Below are positions 34,795 to 43,884 of a stretch of DNA of 52,794 nt, piece after piece. The notes under the pieces are model-generated. The model did no database searches and was not told where the DNA came from. It saw nothing but the letters and a program-made list of their open reading frames with translations. The DNA is from Cellulosimicrobium composti (lineage in GTDB: Bacteria > Actinomycetota > Actinomycetes > Actinomycetales > Cellulomonadaceae). The stretch is taken from contig NZ_WMKA01000024.1 of NCBI RefSeq assembly GCF_009711085.1, positions 1 to 52,794 of the forward strand, written 5' to 3'. Position numbers and translations under genes: made by a program. How positions within the stretch are numbered: the first letter of the stretch is position 1; every line of letters begins with the position of its first letter.

Positions 34795-37035
34795 TCAGGC
34801 GCTCGCGGGCGCACCGCTCTCCGCGTGCGCCGGCGCGACGCCTGCGGGGAGCGGGGCGGCGTGCACGACGACGAGGCGCTGCGTTGGGCGCGTCATGGCC
34901 ACGTACAGGTCGGACGCGCCGGAGCGGCCCGTCGCGACCTGCGCGGGCTCGACGAGCACGACGGCGTCGAACTCGAGGCCCTTGACCTGCACCGGGTCGA
35001 GCACCACGACGGGCGCGTCGGGGCCCGCGTCCGCGAGGTCGAGCGCCGCGCGCAGGTCCGCGGTCGCGGCGGCGGCCGCCACGACGGCGACGCGACCCGA
35101 CTCCGCCGCGACGAACTCGGCGCGCGCGGCGTCGACCTCGGCCCGGACCCCGGCGTGGAGGTCGCCCGGCGCCACCTCGACGACGCGCAGGGCGTCGGGC
35201 ACGTCGCGCGCCGACGTCAGGGGCGAGACGGGGAGCCCGGCGGCGAGCGCGGCGCGGCGCGCGGCGTCCGCGACGGACGCCGGGGTCCGGTAGTTCACGG
35301 TGAGCTCGGCGAGGCGCCACGCGTCGTGGAAGACGGGGTCGAGCATGCCCTGCCACGACCGCGCGCCGGCGAGCGACGACGTCTGGGCGACGTCGCCGAC
35401 GACGGTGAACGAGCGCGTGGGGCACCGGCGCACGAGCATGCGCCACGCCATCGCCGAGAGCTCCTGCGCCTCGTCCACGACGACGTGGCCGTAGGTCCAC
35501 GTGCGGTCCTGCGCCGCGCGCTCGGCCGTGGTGAGGCGGGGGCCGCTCGCCGCGAACCGCTCGGCGAGCACGTCGGCGCCGACGATCCCGCCGCCCGCGC
35601 CCGACGACTCCAGCACCTGGCGCGCGTACTCCAGGTCCTGCGCGCGCTGCGCGGCGCGCGCCGCGGCCTCGGCGCGCTCCGCCTGGTCGTCCTCGCCGAG
35701 CAGCTCGGCGGCCTCGTCGAGCAGCGGCACGTCGGCCGGCGTCCACGGAGAGCCCTTGGGGCGCTCGAGCAGGCGCCGGTCCTGCGGGGACAGCTCCGGC
35801 GCGGCCTCGGCGAGGCGGTGCGGCTTGGTCCACAGGTCCTCGACGAGGCGCTCCGGCGTGAGCGGCAGCCACGCGAGGTTGAGCGCGACGCGCACGTCCC
35901 GGTGCGAGCGCAGGTCCTCGAGCACGAGCGCGCGGTCCTCGCCCACGAGGGGCTCGCCGAGCTGGCGGCCGTACTGCTCGGCGAGCCGCGACAGCATCTC
36001 GCGCACGAAGGTCACGCGTGCGAGGTTGTGCGGCTTGTGGGTGCGCCGGGCCTTCGCGATCGCGTCGCGCACGTCGCGGCGCCGGATCAGCAGGTCGTGG
36101 CCGTCGAGCCGCACGGGCACGTCGGCGGCCGGCACGCGCTCGCGCGCCCGCACGGCACGCCGGACCGCGCGTGCCATGACCGCCCGGCCCTTGACCTGCG
36201 CCGCGCGCGGGTCCTCCTCGCCGTCGGCGACGACGCCCGGGAGGAGGTCGGCGATCGTCGTGCTCACGACCCCGGTCTCGCCGAGCGACGGCAGGACCTG
36301 GTCGATGTAGCGCAGGAACGAGTGGCTCGGGCCGACGAGCAGGACGCCCGAGCGCTCGAGGACCCGGCGGTGCGCGTAGAGGAGGTAGGCGGCGCGGTGC
36401 AGCGCGACCGCCGTCTTGCCCGTGCCGGGGCCGCCCTGGACGACGAGCGCGCCGGCGAGGCTCGACCGGATGATCGCGTCCTGCTCCGCCTGGATCGTCG
36501 CGACGATGTCGCCCATGCGCCCCGTGCGCCCGGCGGCCATCGCGGCGAGGAGCGCACCCTCGCCCGACAGCGTCGTGCCCGTCACGGCCTCCGGTGCGTC
36601 GAGGTCGAGCAGCTCGTCCTCGAGCCCCGTGACCTCGCGCCCGCGCGTGACGAGGTGCCGGCGCCGCACGACCCCGTCCGGGTGGGCCGCCGTCGCGCGG
36701 TAGAACGCCTGGGCGGCGGGCGCGCGCCAGTCGGTGAGGAGGCTCGAGTGCTCGGCGTCCGTCAGGCCGATGCGGCCGACGTAGCGGCGCGCGCCGTCGT
36801 CCAGGTCGAGCCGGCCGAACGCGAGGCGGTCCTCGACGGCGTCGAGCTGGGCCACGCGGTCCTCGTACAGGGTCGCGAACGCGTCCCGCTCGCTGCGGTT
36901 CTGCGGCGAGCCCGACGGCCCGGAGCGACGGACCTCGTCGAGCCGCGCCCGGGCGGCCGCCCGGAGCTCGTCGAGGCGTGCGTAGAGGGTGTCCACGACC
37001 TCCTGCTCGAGCCGGAGCTCGTCCTTGCGTCCCAC
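34795..37035 (-). CDS. helD: HelD-like superfamily 1 ATPase (RNA polymerase recycling factor)
   Basis: 746 residues. The N-terminal coiled-coil arm (EQEVVDTLYARLDELRAAARARL) and DWRAPAAQAFYRAT are typical of HelD. The SF1A core has Walker A GGPGTGKT (201-208), VVVDEAQELS, TVVGDVAQ, VNYRTP, QVKGLEFDAVVLVEP and YVAMTRPTQRL. HelD proteins remove stalled RNA polymerase from DNA, and some protect against rifampicin. The start at GTG 37035 is chosen for its AGGAAGGGA ribosome-binding site; ATG 37083 is an alternative with a Gly/Arg-rich lead. It is divergent from the signalling operon. Confidence 0.88.
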   Translation of the reverse strand: MGRKDELRLEQEVVDTLYARLDELRAAARARLDEVRRSGPSGSPQNRSERDAFATLYEDRVAQLDAVEDRLAFGRLDLDDGARRYVGRIGLTDAEHSSLLTDWRAPAAQAFYRATAAHPDGVVRRRHLVTRGREVTGLEDELLDLDAPEAVTGTTLSGEGALLAAMAAGRTGRMGDIVATIQAEQDAIIRSSLAGALVVQGGPGTGKTAVALHRAAYLLYAHRRVLERSGVLLVGPSHSFLRYIDQVLPSLGETGVVSTTIADLLPGVVADGEEDPRAAQVKGRAVMARAVRRAVRARERVPAADVPVRLDGHDLLIRRRDVRDAIAKARRTHKPHNLARVTFVREMLSRLAEQYGRQLGEPLVGEDRALVLEDLRSHRDVRVALNLAWLPLTPERLVEDLWTKPHRLAEAAPELSPQDRRLLERPKGSPWTPADVPLLDEAAELLGEDDQAERAEAAARAAQRAQDLEYARQVLESSGAGGGIVGADVLAERFAASGPRLTTAERAAQDRTWTYGHVVVDEAQELSAMAWRMLVRRCPTRSFTVVGDVAQTSSLAGARSWQGMLDPVFHDAWRLAELTVNYRTPASVADAARRAALAAGLPVSPLTSARDVPDALRVVEVAPGDLHAGVRAEVDAARAEFVAAESGRVAVVAAAAATADLRAALDLADAGPDAPVVVLDPVQVKGLEFDAVVLVEPAQVATGRSGASDLYVAMTRPTQRLVVVHAAPLPAGVAPAHAESGAPASA

Positions 37036-37165
37036 GCTGTCCCTTCCTCGACCCCGCGTCGCGCCGCCGGCACGGCCGTCCATTATGGCGTACGCGCGCC
37101 CCGGCGGGGGACGCGGCCATCGGCGCGTCTCGCGGCCCTGACCGGGACCGACGCGCGCCTGCCGC

Positions 37166-37209
37166 TAGGATCGTGGCCCATGACGACCAGAGGGGAGCGG
37201 GCGTCGTGA
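37166..37209 (+). promoter_or_regulatory. Promoter and 9-codon leader ORF of the signalling operon
   Basis: TAGGAT (37166-37171) is followed 8 nt later by ATG 37180, which opens a short frame encoding MTTRGERAS and stopping at TGA 37207-37209. That stop overlaps the GTG start (37206) of the REC-PP2C gene. The AGGGGAG inside the leader ORF is the ribosome-binding site for the main gene. Confidence 0.5.
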
Positions 37210-38537
37210 CCGGGACCGGAGGCCAGGTCCCCGCACGACCCTCGGGGCGGGGCGACGGAGCCCGGGCGGCCGGCCAGCCGTACTCCGAGCGTGCCGTGCT
37301 CGACCCCACCGACGAGCTGCGCATCCTCCTCGTCGAGGACGACGACGGGGACGCGATCCTCGTCGAGGAGCTCCTCTCGGACGGCGACCTCACGGTCGAC
37401 CTGCACCGCGCGACCACGCTCGACGCCGCGCTCGAGACGCTCGTCTCGCGCCAGGTCCACTGCGTCCTGCTCGACCTCGGGCTGCCCGACTCGGTCGGGC
37501 TGTCGGGTGTCGAGCGCCTGCGTGCAGGCGCCCACCCCCCGGCGCTCGTCGTCCTCACCGGGCACTCGGGCATCGACCTCGGCGTCCAGGCCGTCGCCGC
37601 GGGTGCCGACGACTACCTCGTCAAGGGCGAGGTCGACGGCGACCTGCTCGGCCGGTCGGTGCGGTACGCCGTCCAGCGCCGCATGTCCGTCGAGCAGCAG
37701 CGCGCGCTGTACCGCAGCGAGGTGCGCGCGGCCGAGACGGCGCGGCTCGAGCGCGCGCTCCTGCCGACCCCGCTCGTGCAGGACGACCGCCTCGACGTCA
37801 TGGTCGGCTACGTCCCCGGTGGCAACGGCCTGCTCGGCGGCGACTTCTTCGACGCCGTCGAGCGCCCGGACGGGACCGTGCTGTGCGTCATCGGCGACGT
37901 CGCCGGGCACGGGCCCGACGAGGCGGCGCTCGGGGCCACGCTGCGCACCGCGTGGCGCACGATCGTGCTCAGCGACACCCGGCCCGAGGGGATCCTGCCG
38001 CTGCTCGAGCGCGTGCTCGTGCCCGAGCGCTCGCGGCCGGAGGTCTTCGTCACGCTGTGCCAGGTCGTGATCTCGGCGGACCGGCGCACCGCGGAGGTCT
38101 ACCTCGCGGGCCACCTCGCGCCGCTGCTGCTGCGGGACGTCGCATCGGAGATCACGCCCACCGCCCGGGGCCGCGCCCTCGGCATCCCCGTCGCGGGCGG
38201 GTGGACCTCCCAGACGGTCGAGCTGGGGGAGCGGTGGGCGCTCATGCTCTACACGGACGGGCTCGTCGAGGCGACCGTCGCCGGGCCGCCGGGCGCGGCC
38301 GGGTCGCGCGAGCGCCCGCAGCGCGTCGGGGTCGAGGGGCTCCGCCGCGCGGTGGACCGCGCGCTCGAGCAGGGCGTCGAGGGGGTCGTCGAACGCGTCT
38401 TCCGCTCGGTGCGCGACCTGCACGGCGGCCCCCTCGCGGACGACGCTGCGCTCCTCGTCCTCGGCTGGGGCGGCGACGAGGCGTCGCCGGGCGAGCGCAC
38501 CGCGACGCTCGCGGACTCCGAGGAGTGGGCGCGGTGA
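37206..38537 (+). CDS. Response regulator with PP2C (RsbU-type) phosphatase output
   Basis: 443 residues. Receiver domain: acidic pocket VEDDDGD (43-49), phospho-acceptor D90 (LLDLGLPD), Thr in VVLTGHS, K140 in YLVKGE. After a short coiled linker ([19 protein letters not shown]) comes a SpoIIE/RsbU PP2C domain: [29 protein letters not shown] and [10 protein letters not shown] hold the metal-binding aspartates. Phosphorylation by the adjacent kinase probably switches the phosphatase. The usual targets are anti-anti-sigma factors, but none is encoded here. The next gene overlaps its stop (GTGA). Confidence 0.92.
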   Translation: MTGTGGQVPARPSGRGDGARAAGQPYSERAVLDPTDELRILLVEDDDGDAILVEELLSDGDLTVDLHRATTLDAALETLVSRQVHCVLLDLGLPDSVGLSGVERLRAGAHPPALVVLTGHSGIDLGVQAVAAGADDYLVKGEVDGDLLGRSVRYAVQRRMSVEQQRALYRSEVRAAETARLERALLPTPLVQDDRLDVMVGYVPGGNGLLGGDFFDAVERPDGTVLCVIGDVAGHGPDEAALGATLRTAWRTIVLSDTRPEGILPLLERVLVPERSRPEVFVTLCQVVISADRRTAEVYLAGHLAPLLLRDVASEITPTARGRALGIPVAGGWTSQTVELGERWALMLYTDGLVEATVAGPPGAAGSRERPQRVGVEGLRRAVDRALEQGVEGVVERVFRSVRDLHGGPLADDAALLVLGWGGDEASPGERTATLADSEEWAR

Positions 38538-40198
38538 GCGGGCCGGCGGAGGGGGCGCGCGTCGGGCGCGCACCGACCCTGCGGCGACGCCTCGGCTGGG
38601 CGCTCGTCGCCGCGGGGGTGATCCTGCTGGGCGTCCTCGCGACGTCGGCCGTCGCCCTGTCGCGCGTGCTCACGCTCCAGCACGACGTCACCGGACCGTT
38701 CTTCGACGCCGTGACCGAGGCCGACGCGGCGTACGTCGGGCTGCTCGACGCCGAGGTCGCGGTGCGCGCTTACGTCGCGACCGGCGACGACACCGCGCTC
38801 GAGGCGTACGTGCGCGCGGTCGAGGTCGATGCGGCCGGCGTCGTGCCGGACCCGGCCCTCGTGGACCGCCTCGACCTCGACGACGAGCTCGCCGCGGCGC
38901 TCGCGCGCGCCGACGCGTCGGTGCGCGCCTGGGTCGTGGACTACGCCGAGCCAGCGATCGCGACCACCGAGGACGACGGGCCGGGCCGGGTCCGCGCCGC
39001 GGACCAGGCGGACGGCGCCCTGCTCTTCGCTGCGGCGCGCGCCGACACGGCCCAGTACGTCGACCTGCTGCGTGCCGAGCGCGAGGAGCGGCTCTCCGCC
39101 CTCGACCGCTGGAGCCGTGCGCTGTTCGGGAGCGTCCTCGTGCTCGTCGGCTCGGCGCTCGCGGTCGGCATCATCCTCTGGGTGTGCCTCAAGCGATGGG
39201 TCACCGAGCCCATGACCGCGCTCGCGCACCGCGTCCGGCTCGTGAGCTCGGGCAGCCTCGACGAGCCCGTCACGACCTCGGGCCCCGCCGAGATCGCGGA
39301 CCTCGCCCAGGACGTGGAGCACATGCGCGTCGAGCTCGTGAACCAGGTCGCGCAGATCAAGGCCTCGCACGAGGACGCGGCGCGCTCGCACGAGCTCCTC
39401 GCCGAGCGGACGCGCGAGCTCGAGCGGTCCAACCGCGACCTCGAGCAGTTCGCGTACGTCGCGTCGCACGACCTCCAGGAGCCGCTGCGCAAGGTCGCGA
39501 GCTTCACCCAGCTGCTCAAGAAGCGGTACGGCGGCCAGCTCGACGACCGCGCCGACCAGTACATCGACTTCGCCGTCGACGGCGCGAAGCGCATGCAGCG
39601 GCTGATCCAGGACCTGCTCGGTTTCTCGCGCGTCGGGCGGACCGGCACCGAGCGCGTGGACGTCGACCTCGAGCGCGAGCTCGGCGGCGTCCTCGAGGAC
39701 CTGTCGGAGAAGATCGTCGAGACCGGGGCGACCGTGACGCACGACCCGCTGCCCGTCGTCGTCGGCGAGCGGGCGCTCCTGCACCAGCTCCTCGCGAACC
39801 TGCTCGGGAACGCGCTGAAGTTCCGCGACCCCGAGCGCGCGCCCGTCGTGCACGTGGGCGTCCTCGCGCGCGACACGCACTGGGAGCTGTCCGTCGAGGA
39901 CAACGGGATCGGCATCGACCCGCAGTACGCCGAACGCGTGTTCGTCATCTTCCAGCGGCTGCACGCCAAGGACGTCTACGAGGGGACCGGCATCGGGCTC
40001 GCGCTGTGCAAGCGCATCGTCGAGTACCACGGGGGCCGGATCTGGATCGAGCCGCGCGAGGGCGGGACGACGATCCGCTTCACGCTCGCGCACGCGTACG
40101 TGCACGCGCAGGTCGGCTACGCTCGCTCCGACCACGACGCCGCGGAGCCCGACGCTCCGGCACGCGTGCGCCACGACGACGAGGAGACAACCGCATGA
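38534..40198 (+). CDS. Membrane sensor histidine kinase
   Basis: 554 residues. TM1 is at 21-43 and TM2 at 196-219, with a mainly helical extracellular domain of about 150 residues between (CHASE3-like). HAMP spans about 218-270, followed by a coiled coil. The HisKA block is [19 protein letters not shown] with phospho-acceptor H312, then HATPase motifs [22 protein letters not shown] and [18 protein letters not shown]. The HDLQEPLRK type is shared with phytochrome-related kinases whose partner is an Rcp1-like regulator, exactly what follows here with an ATGA overlap. The stimulus is unknown. Confidence 0.93.
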   Translation: MSGPAEGARVGRAPTLRRRLGWALVAAGVILLGVLATSAVALSRVLTLQHDVTGPFFDAVTEADAAYVGLLDAEVAVRAYVATGDDTALEAYVRAVEVDAAGVVPDPALVDRLDLDDELAAALARADASVRAWVVDYAEPAIATTEDDGPGRVRAADQADGALLFAAARADTAQYVDLLRAEREERLSALDRWSRALFGSVLVLVGSALAVGIILWVCLKRWVTEPMTALAHRVRLVSSGSLDEPVTTSGPAEIADLAQDVEHMRVELVNQVAQIKASHEDAARSHELLAERTRELERSNRDLEQFAYVASHDLQEPLRKVASFTQLLKKRYGGQLDDRADQYIDFAVDGAKRMQRLIQDLLGFSRVGRTGTERVDVDLERELGGVLEDLSEKIVETGATVTHDPLPVVVGERALLHQLLANLLGNALKFRDPERAPVVHVGVLARDTHWELSVEDNGIGIDPQYAERVFVIFQRLHAKDVYEGTGIGLALCKRIVEYHGGRIWIEPREGGTTIRFTLAHAYVHAQVGYARSDHDAAEPDAPARVRHDDEETTA

Positions 40199-40635
40199 GC
40201 AACGGCAGCAAGCCGATCGACGTCCTGCTGGTGGAGGACGACCCCGGCGACGTGCTCATGACGCGCGAGGCGTTCGAGGACCACAAGGTCACCAACCGCC
40301 TGTCGGTCGTCTCCGACGGCGTGAGCGCGCTGGAGTTCCTGCGCAAGGAGGGCGAGCACGCGGACGCCCCGACGCCCGACCTCATCCTCCTCGACCTCAA
40401 CCTGCCCCGGATGGACGGGCGCGAGGTCCTCGCCGAGCTCAAGGCGGACGAGGCGCTGCGCAAGATCCCGGTCGTCGTGCTCACCACGTCGGAGGCCGAG
40501 GAGGACGTCGTGCGCAGCTACTCGCTGCACGCCAACGCGTACGTCACCAAGCCCGTCGACTTCGACCGGTTCATCGACGTCGTGCGCCAGATCGACGACT
40601 TCTTCGTCTCCGTGGTGCGGCTCCCCGGGCGCTGA
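40195..40635 (+). CDS. Stand-alone receiver protein (Rcp1-like)
   Basis: 146 residues, a single receiver domain with no DNA-binding output. The acidic pair is in VEDDPGDV (13-20), the phospho-acceptor is D67 in [11 protein letters not shown], then [10 protein letters not shown] and the Lys in [10 protein letters not shown]. It probably acts as a phosphate sink, or relays to the REC-PP2C protein by competing for the kinase. It is the last gene of the three-gene operon; a hairpin whose loop is its own stop codon follows. Confidence 0.92.
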   Translation: MSNGSKPIDVLLVEDDPGDVLMTREAFEDHKVTNRLSVVSDGVSALEFLRKEGEHADAPTPDLILLDLNLPRMDGREVLAELKADEALRKIPVVVLTTSEAEEDVVRSYSLHANAYVTKPVDFDRFIDVVRQIDDFFVSVVRLPGR

Positions 40636-40643
40636 GCGCCCGG
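40625..40643 (+). terminator. Hairpin enclosing the receiver gene stop codon
   Basis: CCGGGCGC-TGA-GCGCCCGG: an 8-bp perfect stem whose three-base loop is the stop codon. A second imperfect stem follows at 40647-40669 (CGGCCCGG / CCGGGGCCG). Confidence 0.5.
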
Positions 40644-40743
40644 CGCCGGCCCGGGAAGAACCGGGGCCGCGGACGCGTTGTCCACGTCAGGCCCGCCGCA
40701 CGCCGTGCGCGGCGACGGGCGAAGGACGTGACGAGGAGGATGC

Positions 40744-41670
40744 ATGCTGGACCCTCGCGGGATCTACGAGCTCGACGAGCAGGCCGTCGCGCGCCTGTGG
40801 CCCACCCCGCCCGAGCCAGGCGCCGGGCCCGTGCTGCTGCACGCCGTGGCGGGGTTCGTCGACGCGGGCAGCGCGGGCGAGCTCGCGGTCGACCACCTGC
40901 TGGAGATCGGCGAGGTCACCCGGGTGGTGACCTTCGACGTCGACCAGCTCCTCGACTACCGCTCCAAGCGGGCGACGATGACCTTCAGCACCGACCGCTG
41001 GTCCGACTACGACGAGCCGTACCTGGTGATCGACCACGTGCGCGACGCCGAGGGGACGGGGTTCCTGCTCCTGCACGGCGCCGAGCCGGACGTGCAGTGG
41101 GAGCGCGTCGTCGCGGCGGTGCGTGACGTCGTCGAGCGCCTCGGCGTCTCGCTCACCGTGGGCTTCCACGGGATCCCCATGGGGATCCCGCACACGCGGC
41201 CGCTGTCCGTGACGGCCCACGCGACGCGCCCCGAGCTGCTCGGCGAGCACACGTCGTGGTTCGGCACCGTGAAGGTGCCGGCGAGCCTCGCGGCGCTGCT
41301 CGAGCTGCGCCTGGGACGCGCGGGGCACGACGCGCTCGGGTTCACCGTGCACGTGCCGCACTACCTCGCGCAGTCGTCGTACCCGCCCGCGGCGGTCGTC
41401 GCGCTGGAGCAGGTCCAGCGCGTCACGGGTCTCGACCTCGCGACGAGCGGGCTCGCGGAGGCGGTACAGGACGCGACCATCGAGGTGGAGCGCCAGGTGC
41501 GCGACTCCGAGGAGGTCGCCGCGGTCGTGCGCGCCCTCGAGGAGCAGTACGACGCGTTCGCACGCTCCGTCGGCCGCACGAGCCTGCTCGCCGAGTCGGC
41601 GCCCATCCCGACGGCGGACGAGCTCGGCGCGGAGTTCGAGCGCTTCCTCGCCCAGCAGTCCGGGGAGTGA
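40744..41670 (+). CDS. PAC2-family protein (proteasome assembly chaperone-like)
   Basis: 308 residues. LLHAVAGFVDAGSAGELAVDHLL, FDVDQLLDYRSKRATMTF, GFHGIPMGIPHTRP and the final helical part LLAESAPIPTADELGAEFERFLAQQ match the actinobacterial PAC2 family. In some actinobacteria these are linked to proteasome or ATPase assembly; no proteasome gene is in the window. GAGGAGG precedes the ATG. It stands alone. Confidence 0.85.
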   Translation: MLDPRGIYELDEQAVARLWPTPPEPGAGPVLLHAVAGFVDAGSAGELAVDHLLEIGEVTRVVTFDVDQLLDYRSKRATMTFSTDRWSDYDEPYLVIDHVRDAEGTGFLLLHGAEPDVQWERVVAAVRDVVERLGVSLTVGFHGIPMGIPHTRPLSVTAHATRPELLGEHTSWFGTVKVPASLAALLELRLGRAGHDALGFTVHVPHYLAQSSYPPAAVVALEQVQRVTGLDLATSGLAEAVQDATIEVERQVRDSEEVAAVVRALEEQYDAFARSVGRTSLLAESAPIPTADELGAEFERFLAQQSGE

Positions 41671-41964
41671 GCCCACCCCGGTCCGGGGAGAATGTGCCGA
41701 AAAATCATCACGAGGTGGCGAGTTTCGTGGCGGACCGGACGTGGTCCGTGCCACACTGTCACCCGTTGCAGTGACGTACTTGCGCACGACCCGGGGCAGG
41801 GCCGGTACGTGGGTCCGCCCGGCAGGGTGGTCCGGCGTCGGTCCGCCGGCCGCACACGGCCGGGGGCGCCGGCGGAGGACGTGGGACATGGCATTGCGGC
41901 GCACGGGGTGGACGAAGGGTCCGCCGCTGATGTCCCCGGATGGACAGAAGGTCAGAGGAAGAGC
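41671..41964 (+). promoter_or_regulatory. Long upstream region of the cold-shock gene
   Basis: 294 bp with no convincing gene. An unusually A-rich patch (GCCGAAAAATCATCACGA near 41697-41713) and a hairpin CGGACC-N6-GGTCCG (41732-41749) precede a CACACT -10-like sequence. Long structured leaders are typical of CspA-type genes, where they act as temperature-dependent RNA switches. Confidence 0.4.
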
Positions 41965-42168
41965 ATGGCGCAGGGTTCTGTGAAGTGGTTCAACGCCGAG
42001 AAGGGCTACGGCTTCATCGCGCAGGACGGCGGCGGTGCCGACGTCTTCGTGCACTACTCGGCGATCGAGACGAACGGGTACCGCACGCTCGACGAGGCGC
42101 AGCGGGTCGAGTTCGAGATCACCCAGGGCCCCAAGGGCCCGCAGGCGGAGAAGGTCCGCCCGCTCTGA
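41965..42168 (+). CDS. Cold-shock protein (CspA family)
   Basis: 67 residues, one OB-fold RNA chaperone. RNP1 is KGYGFIA and RNP2 is [18 protein letters not shown] at the start and [10 protein letters not shown] at the end are canonical. AGAGGAAGA is the ribosome-binding site. It unfolds mRNA and may act as a general stress or stationary-phase RNA chaperone. A strong terminator follows, so it is monocistronic. Confidence 0.97.
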   Translation: MAQGSVKWFNAEKGYGFIAQDGGGADVFVHYSAIETNGYRTLDEAQRVEFEITQGPKGPQAEKVRPL

Positions 42169-42214
42169 CGTCCACGACGTCCAGCGACCGGGCCGACCGG
42201 TCGTAGCAGCAGCG

Positions 42215-42246
42215 CAGGAGCCGCGTCCCTCGGGGCGCGGCTCCTG
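42215..42246 (+). terminator. Cold-shock gene terminator
   Basis: A 15-bp inverted repeat beginning CAGGAGCCGCG (one G-T pair) with almost no loop, 46 nt after the stop. Confidence 0.8.
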
Positions 42247-42280
42247 TCGTGTCGGGGCTCGGTCGTGGGAACGGGCGCGG

Positions 42281-43318
42281 TCACGGGCGGGCGGCACCGC
42301 CGCCGGCGCCCGGCCGAGGTGCCGCCGGGTCGCCGTCCTCGTCCCGCACGTCCGGCCCCGTGTCCGGCCCCGTGTCCGGCCGCGTGTCCGGCGTCGCGAC
42401 CGGCTCCGGGTCGCGCAGCACCGCGGCGGACCCGACGAACGACCGGAGCTCGTCGCCGGCGAGCACGCGCGCCGGGACCGCGAGCGAGCGCAGCGCCCGG
42501 CCCAGACCCGGGCCCGCGAGGTCGGGTGCGCCGTCGCCCGCGCGCACGGCAACGAGCACGACGTTGCCGTAGCGCCGCCCCTTGAGCTGCGCGGGCTCCG
42601 CGACCGCCGCGAGCCGCCCCTCGGCCCACGCCTCCTCGCCCACCACCGCGGCGAGCGTCGCGAGCTCGCGGCGCACGAGCGTCAGCGGCGGCCGGTCGGC
42701 GCAGTTGACGAGGTAGACGCCGCCGGGACGCAGCACCCGGTGCACCGCGGCGGCCATGCCGAGCGTCACGAGGTGGTCGGGCGTGCGGTCGCCGGCGAAC
42801 ACGTCGCGCACCACGACGTCCCACGACGCGTCGGCCAGCCCCTCGACGGCGTGCCGCGCGTCGTCGGGGCGCAGGCGCAGTCGCGGGGCGCGGGGGAGGT
42901 CGAACCACGCCCGGACGAGCTCGAGCAGGCGGGCGTCGAGGTCGACACCGAGCTGCGTGGAGCCGGGGCGGGTGTGCTCGACCCACCGCGGCATGCTGCA
43001 GCCCGCGGCGCCCAGGTGGAGCACGCGCAGCGGGCCCGGGGCGAGCTCGTCCACCACCGCGGCCATCTGCTGCATGTACTCGAACGCGAGCAGACCGGGG
43101 TCGTCGAGGTCGACGTACGAGCTCGGCACGCCGTTGACGTGCAGCGTCACCGCGGACGGGCGGTCCGGGTCGCGCTCGACGCGGGCGACGCCGGTCGACG
43201 TCGGCACCGGCTCCGCCGGGAGCGCGGACCGTGCCGGGCCCGTCTGCCCGCCCCGGCGCCGGGTCGGTGTGGGTGGTGCGGAGGACCCTGAGGAGCGGCG
43301 GGAGGTGCGGCGAGCCAT
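42281..43318 (-). CDS. Spermidine-synthase-like methyltransferase-fold protein
   Basis: 345 residues. A Rossmann fold of the SpeE type: VLHLGAAGCSMPRWVEHTRPGS (motif I), GVDLDARLLEL, DVVVRDVFAGDRTPDHLVT and VYLVNCADRPP. The usual SpeE aminopropyl-acceptor motif is not evident, so it may be a related 'fused' actinobacterial protein without polyamine activity. The C-terminal 40 residues are Pro/Asp/Gly-rich with PDTG repeats. ATG 43318 lies 6 nt after TACCGT, and the gene is divergent from the SOS-controlled HEPN-dinB pair. Confidence 0.75.
   Translation of the reverse strand: MARRTSRRSSGSSAPPTPTRRRGGQTGPARSALPAEPVPTSTGVARVERDPDRPSAVTLHVNGVPSSYVDLDDPGLLAFEYMQQMAAVVDELAPGPLRVLHLGAAGCSMPRWVEHTRPGSTQLGVDLDARLLELVRAWFDLPRAPRLRLRPDDARHAVEGLADASWDVVVRDVFAGDRTPDHLVTLGMAAAVHRVLRPGGVYLVNCADRPPLTLVRRELATLAAVVGEEAWAEGRLAAVAEPAQLKGRRYGNVVLVAVRAGDGAPDLAGPGLGRALRSLAVPARVLAGDELRSFVGSAAVLRDPEPVATPDTRPDTGPDTGPDVRDEDGDPAAPRPGAGGGAARP
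42351..42386. repeat. 12-bp tandem repeat inside the spermidine-synthase-like gene
   Basis: Three units of TCCGGCCCCGTG (the third with one change), encoding the PDTG repeats of the C-terminal tail. It is likely length-variable between strains. Confidence 0.8.
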
Positions 43319-43324
43319 GGGCCC

Positions 43325-43330
43325 ACGGTA
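43325..43330 (-). promoter_or_regulatory. -10 element of the spermidine-synthase-like gene
   Basis: TACCGT (minus strand) ends six bases before the ATG at 43318. Confidence 0.45.
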
Positions 43331-43354
43331 CGGGCTGCGCGCGCACCCCCGGCG

Positions 43355-43383
43355 TTGACAGGTTCGAACAGGTGTTCGATAGT
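43355..43383 (+). promoter_or_regulatory. SOS promoter of HEPN-dinB with LexA operator in the spacer
   Basis: A consensus -35 TTGACA (43355-43360), a 17-bp spacer and -10 GATAGT (43378-43383). The perfect LexA box TCGAACAGGTGTTCGA occupies 43364-43379, filling the spacer, so LexA and RNA polymerase cannot bind together. Confidence 0.93.
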
Positions 43384-43401
43384 GGGAGCAGGAGGTGCGC
43401 G

Positions 43402-43845
43402 ATGTCGAACGATGCAGGCGCGAGGAGCCGGGTCGCCGTCCCCGCGGAGGTCCGCCGGCTGCTGGGCCGCGCGGACGCGGAGCTCGTCGCCGCGGCGCTC
43501 GCGCAGGACGCGGGCGAGCGGTTCGTGCACGCCCACCTCGGCGCGCTGCGCGCGGCGGCGGCGGTCGTCGCGCTGCGCGGCCGCCCCGCGCGCCGGGGCC
43601 GCGCACGCTCGGTGTGGGACCAGCTCGCGGACGCGGAGCCGGGCCTCGCCTCGTGGTCCGGCTACTTCGCGAGCGGAGCGCGCGTGCGCGCGGCGGTCGA
43701 CGCCGGACGGTTCGACGCCGTGGACCCGCGGCGCGCCGACGAGCTCATGGCGTGCGCCGAGGACTTCCGCGACGAGGTCGCGATGCTCATCGACCCCGAC
43801 GCCGGCTTCGTGCGCCTCCCGGGCCTGCGGACGGCGGCGTCGTGA
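43402..43845 (+). CDS. SAV_6107-family HEPN protein, SOS-induced
   Basis: 147 residues, all helical. FVHAHLGALRAAAAVVALRGRP and VWDQLADAEPGLASWSGYFA are the SAV_6107 HEPN pattern. R40-FVHA-H45 fits the R-X4-H motif of HEPN ribonucleases, but it lies early in the fold, so catalysis is uncertain. GGAGG precedes the ATG. It is the first gene behind the LexA-controlled promoter and is followed after 39 bp by dinB, a pairing that recurs in actinobacteria. It may regulate or accompany the polymerase; no function is established that I know. Confidence 0.82.
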   Translation: MSNDAGARSRVAVPAEVRRLLGRADAELVAAALAQDAGERFVHAHLGALRAAAAVVALRGRPARRGRARSVWDQLADAEPGLASWSGYFASGARVRAAVDAGRFDAVDPRRADELMACAEDFRDEVAMLIDPDAGFVRLPGLRTAAS

Positions 43846-43884
43846 CGTCGCCCCGCCCCGCGCGGCGCGCGCGGTGAGCCGGCC

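Noticed and set aside
41741-41983. An 80-codon frame upstream of the cold-shock gene
   Set aside because: Arg/Trp/Gly-rich with no codon bias or ribosome-binding site. More likely part of the leader.
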